Below, piece after piece: positions 11,927 to 22,407 of a stretch of DNA of 64,000 bases (within the stretch, counting starts at the first letter, position 1; each line of letters begins with the position of its first letter). Below the pieces are notes generated by a model. That model did no database searches. It was not told where the DNA came from and worked only from the letters and a program-made list of their open reading frames with translations. The DNA is from Nocardia blacklockiae. Lineage in GTDB: Bacteria; Actinomycetota; Actinomycetes; Mycobacteriales; Mycobacteriaceae. A program made the position numbers and the translations under genes. Location: positions 1 to 64,000 of the forward strand of contig NZ_JADLRJ010000004.1 in assembly GCF_015477355.1 (NCBI RefSeq), written 5' to 3'.

Positions 11927-11958
11927 AAGCTATCTACGACAACGTGTAGGGGGTGCGC

Positions 11959-12411
11959 TCAAACATTTGAACGATCTTGGTCGGCGCGCTCGTCGGGCGT
12001 CTCGACCGCCGGAACTCGTTGCCGCAGTAGACCGTACGTCTCGGCCCCCAGCACGATCAGCAGCGCGCCCACCACGGTGAGGAACAGGGCGACCGAACTG
12101 TAGAAGTCGAACTGCTTCAGCACGGCGACCACGATCATCACCACCAGCAGCTTGCCCACCCAGCTGGCGAGCATCACCATGCCCTGCACGCCCGATTCCA
12201 ATTTCGCGCTGAACAGGACCAGTGCCGCGGTGGTGAGAATGAAGAAGCCGCCGATGGCCGAGCCGATCAGCGCGCCCCACAGGCCGGGCAGCCCGGCGAA
12301 TATCGAGCCCAGCACGGCCGACAGCACCACCAGCGCGACCAGGCCGGCGATGCCGTAGCGCAGGGCCGCCCGCAGCGGTGCGTCGGGGTGGTACTCGGAT
12401 GCCGTGCTCAC
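11959..12411 (-). CDS. AtpI-like small membrane protein preceding ATP synthase
   Basis: This 150-residue protein has four predicted transmembrane segments (about 20-40, 43-65, 78-99 and 105-124) and a short charged C-terminal tail (VETPDERADQDRSNV). Its position before atpB and its fold match the AtpI-like proteins thought to help assemble the c ring or carry ions. Sequence similarity to proteobacterial AtpI is weak. GTG 12411 was chosen because the hydrophobic domain starts soon after it and because TAGAGT lies exactly 7 bases upstream, the spacing of a leaderless transcript. It follows wecA by 14 bases. Confidence 0.82.
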   Translation of the reverse strand: MSTASEYHPDAPLRAALRYGIAGLVALVVLSAVLGSIFAGLPGLWGALIGSAIGGFFILTTAALVLFSAKLESGVQGMVMLASWVGKLLVVMIVVAVLKQFDFYSSVALFLTVVGALLIVLGAETYGLLRQRVPAVETPDERADQDRSNV

Positions 12412-12418
12412 GCGGGCC

Positions 12419-12424
12419 ACTCTA
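12419..12424 (-). promoter_or_regulatory. -10 element for a leaderless atpI-like transcript
   Basis: TAGAGT on the minus strand is 7 bases before GTG 12411 and only a base beyond the wecA stop. It suggests transcription can restart between wecA and the ATP synthase genes. Confidence 0.5.
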
Positions 12425-12425
12425 C

Positions 12426-13601
12426 CTATTCGGTGCGCGCGCCCCGGCCGCGCGGTATCCGCCGGCGCAATCCGAGCGCCTCCCGCAGTGACGGCACCGC
12501 CGTCACGACCAATGCGAATACCAGTCCGGCCGCGAACAGCAACACCACGACGGTGCGGTCCATCAAAGACGTACCGACCGCCCCGAATGCCAGTACGCCC
12601 ACCCACAGATAGATGGTGAGCACCACGCGGCGCTGAGAATGGCCGATCTGTAGCAAACGGTGATGCAGATGCATTTTGTCCGGCGTGGAGAAACTCACCC
12701 CCGCGCGCACCCGGCGCACGATCGCCAGCACCAGATCCAGTACCGGAATGAACATGACCGCACCCACCAGCAACAACGGCGAGAGCAGACCGACGAAGTC
12801 GCGCGGACCGTATCCGGTGAGCGGAATTCGACCGGAGGCGCCGGTGGAGATGGCCGCCAGCATCAGACCGATCAGCATGGAACCGGAATCGCCCATGAAT
12901 ATGCGGGCCGGCTGGAAATTGTGCGGCAGAAATCCCAGACAGGCGCCGGCGAGCGCGGCGGCCAGCAGCGCGGGCGGATAGGTGCTGACGTCACCGCCCT
13001 GCGCGTAGAGCAGTCCCATCGAGAAGACGAACACCGCGCCCGCGCAGATCAGGCCCAACCCGGCGGCCAGGCCGTCCATGCCGTCGACGAAATTCATCGC
13101 GTTGATCATGGTGACCGTGATGGCGACCGTGATCAGGCCGCCCTGCAAGGCGTCCAGCACCACCGTGGTCTGGTTGAACGGGTTGTAGACGACGACCCAG
13201 CTCAACCCGATCACGGCCATCACGCCGGCCGCGGTGATCTGGCCGACGAATTTGGTGAGTGCGTCCAGGCCCCAGCGGTCGTCGACGATGCCGACCAGCA
13301 CGATCAGCGTGCTCGCCACGAGCACCGCGGGAATGTCCGGCGCGAAATCGAAACCCCGGCGCAGCGCGGGCAACTGATGCGCGAACAGCACCGCGGCGAC
13401 CACGCCGACGTACATGCCGACGCCGCCCATGCGCGGGGTCGGCTTCACGTGCACGTCGCGCTCGCGGGGTACCGCCACCGCGCCGAAGGCGATCGCCAGC
13501 ACCCGAATTCCGCCGGTGGACAGCAGGGTCACCACCGCCGACACGAGCAGCACCAGCAGCAGCTCGCGCAGCGGAACCACCGCGCTCTGACTGAAACCCA
13601 T
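12426..13601 (-). CDS. wecA: Polyprenyl-phosphate GlcNAc-1-phosphate transferase
   Basis: WecA moves GlcNAc-1-phosphate from UDP-GlcNAc to a polyprenyl phosphate. In mycolata this starts the linker that joins arabinogalactan to peptidoglycan. The 391-residue protein has about 11 transmembrane segments. Family loops are present: DDRWGLDALTKFVGQ, NAMNFVDGMDGLAAG (Mg-binding Asp), and GFLPHNFQPARIFMGDSGS. The C-terminus is basic (RRRIPRGRGARTE). It precedes the ATP synthase genes, as in Mycobacterium. Confidence 0.96.
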   Translation of the reverse strand: MGFSQSAVVPLRELLLVLLVSAVVTLLSTGGIRVLAIAFGAVAVPRERDVHVKPTPRMGGVGMYVGVVAAVLFAHQLPALRRGFDFAPDIPAVLVASTLIVLVGIVDDRWGLDALTKFVGQITAAGVMAVIGLSWVVVYNPFNQTTVVLDALQGGLITVAITVTMINAMNFVDGMDGLAAGLGLICAGAVFVFSMGLLYAQGGDVSTYPPALLAAALAGACLGFLPHNFQPARIFMGDSGSMLIGLMLAAISTGASGRIPLTGYGPRDFVGLLSPLLLVGAVMFIPVLDLVLAIVRRVRAGVSFSTPDKMHLHHRLLQIGHSQRRVVLTIYLWVGVLAFGAVGTSLMDRTVVVLLFAAGLVFALVVTAVPSLREALGLRRRIPRGRGARTE

Positions 13602-13612
13602 CTACCAGGCCG

Positions 13613-14278
13613 TCACCGCGTGGCTTCGGACGTCAGCCGGTCCGGCGACAGGCCCAGGACCTCGGCCACCCGCGCCGTCGACACGGCGCCCTCGCGCAGG
13701 ATGCGCGGGGTGTCGGCGGTGAGGTCGACGATGGTGGAGGCCACGCTGTGCTCGGCCTTGCCGCCGTCCAGGTACACCCCGACCAGTTCGCCCAGCTGAT
13801 CGCGGGCCTCGTCCACGGTGGTGGCGGGCGGCTGCCCGGATACGTTGGCGCTCGACACCGCCAGCGGGCCCACCTCGCGCAGCAGTTCCAGCGCGACCGG
13901 GTGCAGCGGCATGCGCAGCATCACCGTGCCGCGGGCGTCGCCGAGGTCCCAGGCCAGCGAGGGCGCCTGCTGCACGACCAAACTCAGCCCGCCGGGCCAG
14001 AACGCCCGGATCAGGTCCCGTGCCTGCGACTGCACCGAGAACACCAGGCCGTCGATGGTGTTCCAGGAACCGACCAGGACCGGCACCGGCATGTCCCGGC
14101 CGCGCCGCTTGGCGGCCAGCAGGGCGTTGACGGCCGCCGAATCGAACGCGTCCGCGGCGATGCCGTAGAGCGTGTCGGTCGGAATCACGGCCAGCCGTCC
14201 GGATTTCAGGGTCGTCCGCGCGGCGGTCAGCCCGGCGGCCCGAGAGTCGGGATCGGAGCAGTCGTAGACGGTACTCAC
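13613..14278 (-). CDS. L-threonylcarbamoyladenylate synthase (Sua5/YrdC/YciO)
   Basis: The enzyme makes threonylcarbamoyl-AMP from threonine, bicarbonate and ATP, the precursor of the t6A modification of ANN-reading tRNAs. The 221-residue protein has the YrdC-fold signature AVIPTDTLYGIAADAFD, followed by LLAAKRRGRDMPVPVLVG and the SSANVSGQPPATT motif. The start is GTG, with TAGACT 7 bases upstream, so a leaderless mRNA is likely. It sits between prmC and wecA; in Mycobacterium the same gene is in this place. Confidence 0.94.
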   Translation of the reverse strand: MSTVYDCSDPDSRAAGLTAARTTLKSGRLAVIPTDTLYGIAADAFDSAAVNALLAAKRRGRDMPVPVLVGSWNTIDGLVFSVQSQARDLIRAFWPGGLSLVVQQAPSLAWDLGDARGTVMLRMPLHPVALELLREVGPLAVSSANVSGQPPATTVDEARDQLGELVGVYLDGGKAEHSVASTIVDLTADTPRILREGAVSTARVAEVLGLSPDRLTSEATR

Positions 14279-14285
14279 GGCGCAG

Positions 14286-14291
14286 AGTCTA
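14286..14291 (-). promoter_or_regulatory. -10 element for a leaderless sua5 transcript
   Basis: TAGACT is followed by 7 bases and GTG. There is no space for a ribosome-binding site. Confidence 0.5.
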
Positions 14292-14439
14292 TTGAACGTG
14301 TCTCACCCCACGCTCCCCGGCAGGGTGCCGAGCCCGGCACACCCCCACGGCCAGCGCCGATGTCCCCGAGCGCCGGGACCCGCACGCGGCGGCAAATTCC
14401 CGCCAGCGACCGATGCGGGCGCGCTCGATAGTGGTTGCC

Positions 14440-14901
14440 ATGACCACTTCACGGATCGGCACGGATGTCGCTGTGCTGGAAGGGATGTACCGCGCCGAGG
14501 CCGAGTACCTCGCCGCCGGCGGGCCGGGCCGGGCGTCGTTCGCGCCCCTCGCGCCGTTCTTCGCCGCGGACGTCGTGCTGTATCAGGCCGACGGGCTGCC
14601 CTACGGCGGGATCTGGCGCGGGCACGACGGCATGGAGCAGTTCTTCCGGGCGATGAGCGGGGTGTGGGAGCGTTTCGACATGGTCGAGCAGACCTATCTG
14701 CGCGAGGTCTCCCCGCTCGTCGTCCACACCCGGGTGCGCGCGCGGGCGCGCGCGACGGGCCGGGAGCTCGATTTCCCGATTCTCCAGACGGTGACCGTCA
14801 CCGACGGCCGCATCGCCGAAGTGCACCCGTTCTATTGGGACACCGCCACTCTCGCCGCCGCCTGCCGCATGGAGGTGCCGCCCGCGAATCCGCCGGAATG
14901 A
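14440..14901 (+). CDS. SnoaL-like (NTF2-fold) protein
   Basis: This 153-residue protein matches the SnoaL-like polyketide-cyclase/nuclear-transport-factor-2 fold: MYRAEAEYLAAG, then FAADVVLYQADGLPYGGIWRGHDGMEQFFRAM, and a terminal TVTVTDGRIAEVHPFYWDTATL. The fold is a small cavity used for very different chemistries, so no substrate can be named. ATG 14440 has no Shine-Dalgarno site; GATAGT lies 7 bases upstream and hints at a leaderless start. It is the only plus-strand gene in this part of the conserved block and is convergent with prmC by 14 bases, so it looks like an insertion. Confidence 0.75.
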   Translation: MTTSRIGTDVAVLEGMYRAEAEYLAAGGPGRASFAPLAPFFAADVVLYQADGLPYGGIWRGHDGMEQFFRAMSGVWERFDMVEQTYLREVSPLVVHTRVRARARATGRELDFPILQTVTVTDGRIAEVHPFYWDTATLAAACRMEVPPANPPE

Positions 14902-14915
14902 CCTCGCGGCCCGGA

Positions 14916-15797
14916 CTAGTCGGTGGCGACGCGCCGGGCTGCCACGAAACGGGGCTTGCCCGCGAGGTCGGGGTGTTCGGCTATCGCGGTGAAACCGCCG
15001 TGGGCGGCGAACAGGGCCGCGGTGTCGGAACCGTTGCTGTCGTCGTGCTCGACGGCCGTGACGCCGTCGGCGCGCAGCAGGCGGGCGATGGTGCCGATCA
15101 TGGGGCGGATCACGGCCAGGCCGTCGGGGCCGCCGAACAGGGCGCGGTGCGGATCGTGGTCGCGCACTTCGGGTTCCAGCCGCGCCGAGGTGGGGACGTA
15201 GGGCGGGTTGGCGACCACGACGTCGACGCGGCCGTCGAGGGCGGACAGGATCGCGGGGTCCGTGACATCGCCGGCGTGCAGGGAGATGGGGGTGTCGCCG
15301 TCGGCCGCGCACGTGGCGGCATTGTGCCGGGCCCAGTGCAGCGCGTCCCGATCGAGTTCGACCGCGTGCACCTCGGCGTCGGGACGGGCGTGCGCGATGG
15401 CCAGCGCCAGCGCGCCCGAACCGGTGCACAGATCCACCACGATCGGCGTGTGCTCGTGCCCGGCCGCCTCCAATTGCGCCAGCGCCCAGGCGCACAGCAG
15501 CTCGGTCTCGGGCCGCGGCACGAAAACGCCTGGGCCCACGGCCAAGTCGATCTCCCCCATCGCCGCGGTGCCCGTGAGATGTTGCAGCGGAACGCGTTCG
15601 GCCCGCCGCGCCACCAGCTTCCGGTATTCCTCGAGTTGCTCGGGCGTCACCATCGGAATCAGCACCAGCCGCGGGCGCTCGACGCCGAGCACGTGGGCGG
15701 CCAGCGCCTCGGCGTCGACGTGCGGACTGGGGACCCCGGCGGCCTGTAGCGTCTGCTCGGCCGCCAGGACCGCGGGGCGTAGCGGAACTCGCGTCAC
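14916..15797 (-). CDS. prmC: Release factor glutamine methyltransferase
   Basis: PrmC methylates the Gln of the GGQ motif in peptide release factors using S-adenosylmethionine. The 293-residue protein has the SAM-binding VVDLCTGSGALALAIAHA segment, the catalytic NPPY motif in VVVANPPYVPTS, and the helical N-terminal factor-binding domain. It lies directly downstream of prfA, its substrate gene, by 38 bases. The start is GTG; CAGGCT stands 7 bases upstream, an imperfect -10. Confidence 0.95.
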   Translation of the reverse strand: MTRVPLRPAVLAAEQTLQAAGVPSPHVDAEALAAHVLGVERPRLVLIPMVTPEQLEEYRKLVARRAERVPLQHLTGTAAMGEIDLAVGPGVFVPRPETELLCAWALAQLEAAGHEHTPIVVDLCTGSGALALAIAHARPDAEVHAVELDRDALHWARHNAATCAADGDTPISLHAGDVTDPAILSALDGRVDVVVANPPYVPTSARLEPEVRDHDPHRALFGGPDGLAVIRPMIGTIARLLRADGVTAVEHDDSNGSDTAALFAAHGGFTAIAEHPDLAGKPRFVAARRVATD

Positions 15798-15835
15798 GAC
15801 GTCCAGCCTGCCCGACCCGGCCCGCTCACCGCGAG

Positions 15836-16915
15836 TTATTCGGCAGCAAGCCGGGCCGCGCGGTCCGCTTCACCCAATGCGTCGAGCAGGGCGTCCAGAT
15901 CACCGTCCAGTACCGAATCCAGGTTGTGGGCCTTGAACCCGATGCGGTGATCGGTGATCCGGTTCTCCGGGAAGTTGTAGGTGCGAATGCGTTCGGACCT
16001 GTCCACGGTGCGGATCTGGCTGGCCCGCCCGGCCGCGGCCTCGGCGTCGGCCTGCTCCTCGGCCAGCGCCTGCAACCGCGCCGACAGCACCTGCATGGCG
16101 CGAATCTTGTTCTGCAACTGCGAGCGTTCGTTCTGACAGGTCACCACGATCCCGGTGGGCAGGTGCGTGATGCGCACCGCGGAGTCGGTGGTGTTCACGC
16201 CCTGACCACCCTTGCCCGACGAGCGGTAGACGTCCACGCGCAGATCCGACTCATCGATCTGCACCTGCTCCACCTCGTCCGGCTCGGGGTAGATGAGGAC
16301 GCCCGCGGCCGAGGTGTGGATGCGGCCCTGCGATTCGGTGACCGGCACGCGCTGTACCCGGTGCACGCCGCCCTCGAACTTCAGCCGCGACCACACGCCG
16401 TCGCGGCTGGGCTCGCGGCTCTTGACCGAGATCGTCGCCTCCTTGTAGCCGCCGAGGTCGGAGATGTTGGCGTCGAGCACCTCGACCTTCCAGCCGTGCC
16501 GCTCGGCGTAGCGGATGTACATGCGGGCCAGGTCGGCGGCGAACAGCGCCGACTCCTCGCCGCCCTCGCCGGACTTCACCTCCAGCACGACGTCGTCAGC
16601 GTCGTGCGGGTCGCGCGGCGCGAGCAGATCGGTCAGCGACTCCTCGAGTTCCTGCACCTGCCGCTCGAGTTCGGGCACCTCCGCGGCGAACGACGAGTCG
16701 TCGGCGGCCAGCTCGCGAGCGGCGGTCAGGTCGTCGCGCGCGGCCTGCAGCCTGGTGTAGGTCGACATGATCGGAGCGAGCTCGGCGAACCGCTTCCCGA
16801 CGCGCCGGGCCTCGCCCGGATTGTTGTGCAGCGCCGGATCGGACAGCTGCGTCTCCAGCCCGGCATGCTCGGCCAGAATGTCGTCGATCGCGGACGGGGC
16901 CGTCTTGTCGGCCAT
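15836..16915 (-). CDS. prfA: Peptide chain release factor 1
   Basis: RF1 reads UAA and UAG and triggers peptide release. The 359-residue protein has the GGQ motif in [19 protein letters not shown] and the codon-recognition region with [15 protein letters not shown] 16915 ([17 protein letters not shown]) is preceded by AAGGAG at good spacing. It stands between rpmE and prmC in the order usual for actinobacteria. Confidence 0.97.
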   Translation of the reverse strand: MADKTAPSAIDDILAEHAGLETQLSDPALHNNPGEARRVGKRFAELAPIMSTYTRLQAARDDLTAARELAADDSSFAAEVPELERQVQELEESLTDLLAPRDPHDADDVVLEVKSGEGGEESALFAADLARMYIRYAERHGWKVEVLDANISDLGGYKEATISVKSREPSRDGVWSRLKFEGGVHRVQRVPVTESQGRIHTSAAGVLIYPEPDEVEQVQIDESDLRVDVYRSSGKGGQGVNTTDSAVRITHLPTGIVVTCQNERSQLQNKIRAMQVLSARLQALAEEQADAEAAAGRASQIRTVDRSERIRTYNFPENRITDHRIGFKAHNLDSVLDGDLDALLDALGEADRAARLAAE

Positions 16916-17008
16916 CGCGGAGGCTCCTTGAACAGAGGTGAGAAGCGAGGGGGTCCCGAAACACACCAACGCCCGGCCTGCGGGGCAGGACGGGCGTCGG
17001 CGGGCTCG

Positions 17009-17245
17009 TTACTTGGCGTCTGCTTCGGCGCCCTTCTTGGCGCGCTTGCCGTAGCGGGCCTCGAAGCGGGCGACGCGGCCGCCGGTGTCCAGGATCTTCT
17101 GCTTGCCCGTGTAGAACGGGTGGCACTGGGAGCAGACCTCGACGGTGATGTGGCCCGACTCCTTGGTGCTGCGAGTCTGGAAGGTGTTGCCGCAACCACA
17201 CACGACGGTGGTGTCGACATAGTTCGGGTGGATTCCTGCCTTCAT
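17009..17245 (-). CDS. rpmE: Ribosomal protein L31, zinc-binding form
   Basis: L31 bridges the two ribosomal subunits. The 78-residue protein has the zinc ligands of the C+ type: CGCGNTF and [14 protein letters not shown]. The C-terminal tail is basic ([13 protein letters not shown]). AAAGGA lies upstream of ATG 17245. A paralogue without cysteines, used in zinc starvation by many actinobacteria, is not in this window. The gene is 93 bases upstream of prfA. Confidence 0.97.
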   Translation of the reverse strand: MKAGIHPNYVDTTVVCGCGNTFQTRSTKESGHITVEVCSQCHPFYTGKQKILDTGGRVARFEARYGKRAKKGAEADAK

Positions 17246-17354
17246 GGGTGTCCTTTCGATGTGGTCGCCGGGTCGCCCTCGGCGTGCGAGGGCGTGAACC
17301 GGAACCGACTAGGCGGGATGGTCTGCCTTCTACCAGCAGACGCACCAGCGGTCC

Positions 17355-17384
17355 AGTATGCCAGAACCGCTGACACGCTCCCAA
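17355..17384 (-). promoter_or_regulatory. Probable rpmE promoter
   Basis: On the minus strand TTGGGA (17379-17384), an 18-base spacer and CATACT (17355-17360) point toward rpmE, about 110 bases away. The 322 bases between rpmE and the divergent gene at 17568 hold this candidate and two palindromes, but no gene. Confidence 0.45.
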
Positions 17385-17480
17385 AACACACCCGGAAACG
17401 CTTTTGTTCCCGCGGCCCCCGGCCCGGTCCCCAAGAAACTACGGGCACGCGTATCCGGCGCTTTCGCGCCACCCTGAAGT

Positions 17481-17519
17481 CGAGTAGCTCGCTACTCGGG
17501 AATGTGAACACCGGTGTTC
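17481..17519. promoter_or_regulatory. Two adjacent palindromes before a small membrane-protein gene
   Basis: CGAGTAGCTCGCTACTCG (17481-17498) is an 18-base inverted repeat with perfect 8-bp arms. GAACACCGGTGTTC (17506-17519) is a perfect 14-bp palindrome. A possible -10 hexamer, TAGAGT (17521-17526), follows at once, with the plus-strand gene starting at 17568. The layout is that of repressor operators over a promoter. The second site resembles a LexA box but has 6 rather than 4 bases between GAAC and GTTC. Confidence 0.5.
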
Positions 17520-17567
17520 CTAGAGTATCGCCAGGTGAGAACCATGCGATCAGGTGAAAGGAAATCA

Positions 17568-17990
17568 GTGCATCTCCACGCCGCTCGGGGGGCGACGAGG
17601 TCCAGGTCACCGGCACCCGAGCAGACAAGTCGTTCACGAAACCGGAACAAGCGCGTGCTGCCGGGGGGTACGCACGCGCGCGAGTTGATCGCCGGCGCGG
17701 TATTGGCCGGTTTGTCGCTGACGGCGGGGATCGGCCGACTGCTGTCGGCCGGCGGTCGGCCCGAACCGGTAGCCGCGCCCGCGCCCGACGCGGGACTGCA
17801 GTTCACCGCCCACGCCGTCTCGACCGGCGGCATCACGACCGCGACCGGAATCATCCTGGTGGTCCTGGTGATCGGCGCGGGGCTGATCGGAATGGTGTTC
17901 TTCGCCCCGACGACACAGCGGCGGCCCCGCCGAAGCGAGGCCGCCGCCGAACCGTCAGACCGAATCGAACCGGTTCACTCCTCCAGCTGA
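17568..17990 (+). CDS. Small membrane protein, unknown function
   Basis: I do not recognise this 140-residue protein. It has a basic N-terminal third (RSRSPAPEQTSRSRNRNKR), a hydrophobic stretch (about 39-62, ELIAGAVLAGLSLTAGI), an Ala/Pro linker and a clear transmembrane helix (about 92-113, TGIILVVLVIGAGLIGMVFF), then a charged tail. GTG 17568 was chosen because AAAGGA lies 6 bases upstream. Its 3' end overlaps the convergent rho gene by 16 bases. Codon bias favours it being real, but no homologue can be named. Confidence 0.55.
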   Translation: MHLHAARGATRSRSPAPEQTSRSRNRNKRVLPGGTHARELIAGAVLAGLSLTAGIGRLLSAGGRPEPVAAPAPDAGLQFTAHAVSTGGITTATGIILVVLVIGAGLIGMVFFAPTTQRRPRRSEAAAEPSDRIEPVHSSS

Positions 17991-20014
17991 CCCGGGGCGG
18001 TCTTGGAGACCGTCATCAGGAACTCGAGGTTGTTCTTGGTCTTCTTCAACCGGTCGATCAGCAGGTCGATGGCCTGGTGCGAATCCAGTCCGGACAGCAC
18101 GCGCCGCAGCTTGTGCAGCACCGCGGCCTCGTCCGGATTCATCAGCAGGTCGTCGCGGCGGGTACCGGACGGGTTGACGTCCACGGCCGGGAACACGCGC
18201 CGCTCGGCGATCTTGCGGTCCAGCTTGAGCTCGGCGTTGCCGGTGCCCTTGAACTCCTCGAAGATCACCGTGTCACCGGTCGAACCGGTCTCCACCATGG
18301 CGGTGGCGATGATCGTCAGCGAGCCGCCGTTCTCGATGTTGCGCGCCGCGCCGAGGAACCGCTTGGGCGGGTACAGCGCGGTCGAGTCGATACCACCGGA
18401 GAGGATGCGGCCCGAGGCCGGCGACGAGTTGTTGTACGCGCGGCCGAGGCGGGTGATGGAGTCGAGCAGCACAACCACGTCCTGGCCCATCTCCACCAGG
18501 CGCTTGGCCCGCTCGATGGCCAGCTCGGCGACCGAGGTGTGATCCCCCGGCGGCCGGTCGAAGGTGGAGGCGATCACCTCGCCGCGCACGGTGCGCTGCA
18601 TGTCGGTGACCTCTTCCGGACGCTCGTCGACCAGCACCACCATGAGGTAGACCTCGGGGTTGTTGACCGCGATCGCGTTGGCGATGTCCTGCATGATCGT
18701 GGTCTTACCGGCCTTGGGCGGCGACACGATCAGCGCACGCTGCCCCTTGCCGATCGGCATGATCAGGTCGATCACGCGGGTGGTGAGCTTGTTGGGCTGA
18801 GTCTCCAGCCGTAGCCGCTGATTCGGGTACAGCGGGGTCAGCTTGTTGAAGTCCGGACGGCGCTTGGCGCTGTCGACGTCGGCGCCGTTGACGGTGTCCA
18901 GGCGCACCAGCGGGTCGAACTTCTGCCGCTGGTTGCCGGCCTCGCCGTCGCGGGGCGCGCGCACCGCGCCGGTGATGGCGTCGCCGCGGCGCAGGCCGTT
19001 CTTGCGGACCAGGTTCATCGAGACGTACACGTCGTTCGGCCCGGCCAGGTAGCCCGAGGTGCGCACGAACGCGTAGTTGTCCAGCACGTCGAGGATGCCG
19101 GCGACCGGCTGCAGGACGTCGTCCTCGCGGATCTCGACGTCGCGGCTCTCGCCACCGCCGCCGCCACCGTCGCGGTCGCGACCCCGGCGACGCTCGCGGA
19201 AACGCCGTCCGCGCCGGCCCCGGCCGGACTCGTCGTCGTCGTTGCCGCCGCGGTCGTTGCGGTCGTTGCCGCCGCGGGTGCCGTTCTGGTTGTTCTGGTT
19301 CTGGCCACCCGACTGCTGGTTGCGGTCGCGACGGCGCTCGCCGGCCTCCTGCTCCGGCTTCGCCTCGCCCTCGGCCTTCGCCTCGGACTTGTTCTCCGCC
19401 TTGGCTTCCGCCCCCTCCGCGGCGCGCTGCTCACGGCCCCGGCGCTGCCGGCCGCGGCCGCGCTGGCCGCCCTCTCGGCCGCCGTCCTCACCACCGTCGG
19501 CGGCGGGCTGCGACTCGGCCGGCTTGTCGGCGCCGACGCCGTCGAGCGTCTGCTGCTCGGCGCGGGCCGGCTTGCCGCCGGACTCGCCCTTGCCGGCGTT
19601 CTCGTTCTTGGCCTCGGCCTTCTTGCCGGACTCCTTGGCCGCGGGCTCGGTCTTCGTGGTGCCGGAGTCCGCGGGGGTCGACGGCGCCTCGGTCTGGGCG
19701 GCCTGCACCTCGCCCTTCGCGTCGGCGGCCTTCTCGGCGCGGCCGCGCGCGGGGGCGGCGGCCTTCCCCGACCCGGAGGACTGATTTTCTTTGATAGCGG
19801 CGATCAAATCGCCCTTACGCATCCCGGAAGTGCCTCGGATTCCGAGTTCCCCGGCAAGCGCACGCAATTGCGGCAACAACATTCCAGTCAGCCCCGATCG
19901 TGCGACGTCAGTTTGTTCGCTCATCTTGGAAATCTGTCCGGAGTCACTTTCGCGGCCCGAGGTGCGCACTTCGGTCTCCACCCCGGGTGTCGCGAGCAGG
20001 TCCGTATCTGTCAC
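17975..20014 (-). CDS. rho: Transcription termination factor Rho
   Basis: Rho is the hexameric RNA helicase that ends transcription. The protein is 679 residues, much longer than the 419 of E. coli. An N-terminal Rho_N domain (LLPQLRALAGELGIRGTSGMRKGDLIAAIKE, split about 47-77) is followed by a low-complexity Glu/Lys/Ala then Arg/Gly/Asn/Asp-rich insert of about 200 residues. The RNA-binding cold-shock domain and the ATPase follow (PPKAGKTT at about 432-439; VDERPEEVTDMQR). GTG 20014 follows AAGGAAAGGATCTCC. The insert is typical of high-G+C actinobacteria and is thought to bind RNA. Confidence 0.97.
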   Translation of the reverse strand: MTDTDLLATPGVETEVRTSGRESDSGQISKMSEQTDVARSGLTGMLLPQLRALAGELGIRGTSGMRKGDLIAAIKENQSSGSGKAAAPARGRAEKAADAKGEVQAAQTEAPSTPADSGTTKTEPAAKESGKKAEAKNENAGKGESGGKPARAEQQTLDGVGADKPAESQPAADGGEDGGREGGQRGRGRQRRGREQRAAEGAEAKAENKSEAKAEGEAKPEQEAGERRRDRNQQSGGQNQNNQNGTRGGNDRNDRGGNDDDESGRGRRGRRFRERRRGRDRDGGGGGGESRDVEIREDDVLQPVAGILDVLDNYAFVRTSGYLAGPNDVYVSMNLVRKNGLRRGDAITGAVRAPRDGEAGNQRQKFDPLVRLDTVNGADVDSAKRRPDFNKLTPLYPNQRLRLETQPNKLTTRVIDLIMPIGKGQRALIVSPPKAGKTTIMQDIANAIAVNNPEVYLMVVLVDERPEEVTDMQRTVRGEVIASTFDRPPGDHTSVAELAIERAKRLVEMGQDVVVLLDSITRLGRAYNNSSPASGRILSGGIDSTALYPPKRFLGAARNIENGGSLTIIATAMVETGSTGDTVIFEEFKGTGNAELKLDRKIAERRVFPAVDVNPSGTRRDDLLMNPDEAAVLHKLRRVLSGLDSHQAIDLLIDRLKKTKNNLEFLMTVSKTAPGQLEE

Positions 20015-20294
20015 GGAGATCCTTTCCTTCCCTCGATTGCCGTGTGCTAGTTCGAGGGTTTCGTCCCGAAGTCCGGTCACTGCGCCGAACTCGGATGCCG
20101 TATCGCCTGCCCCGCCGGACCGGCGGCGAAACACCACCTGGTCACAGCCACCGGTTCACAAAGGTGGGAGTGATCATTCCAGTTGCTGTCCTCGACGTCC
20201 GAGACTCGGGTCCCGAGCCTGAGCAAGGAGCCTTCTGGAGCGATTGCCCTGATGAAGCACCGGCGACTGACGCGCACGATGTACGGACTCGCTC

Positions 20295-20323
20295 AGGATA
20301 GCTCCCACAATTCACCTCAGCAA
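20295..20323 (-). promoter_or_regulatory. rho promoter and long leader
   Basis: On the minus strand TTGCTG (20318-20323), a 17-base spacer and TATCCT (20295-20300) lie just after the thrB stop. Transcription from here gives a leader of about 270 bases before the rho GTG. The 322-base region 20015-20336 holds no gene. The leader length would suit autoregulation by Rho, as known for E. coli rho, but I see no decisive hairpin. Confidence 0.6.
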
Positions 20324-20336
20324 GGCAGGCGCGCCG

Positions 20337-22403
<2,067 letters not shown>

Positions 22404-22407
<4 letters not shown>

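Noticed and set aside
17506-17519. LexA (SOS) box
   Set aside because: GAAC and GTTC are separated by 6 bases, whereas the actinobacterial SOS box has 4.
20077-20277. A 66-codon upstream reading frame in the rho leader
   Set aside because: No ribosome site and no known homologue; it cannot be told from chance.
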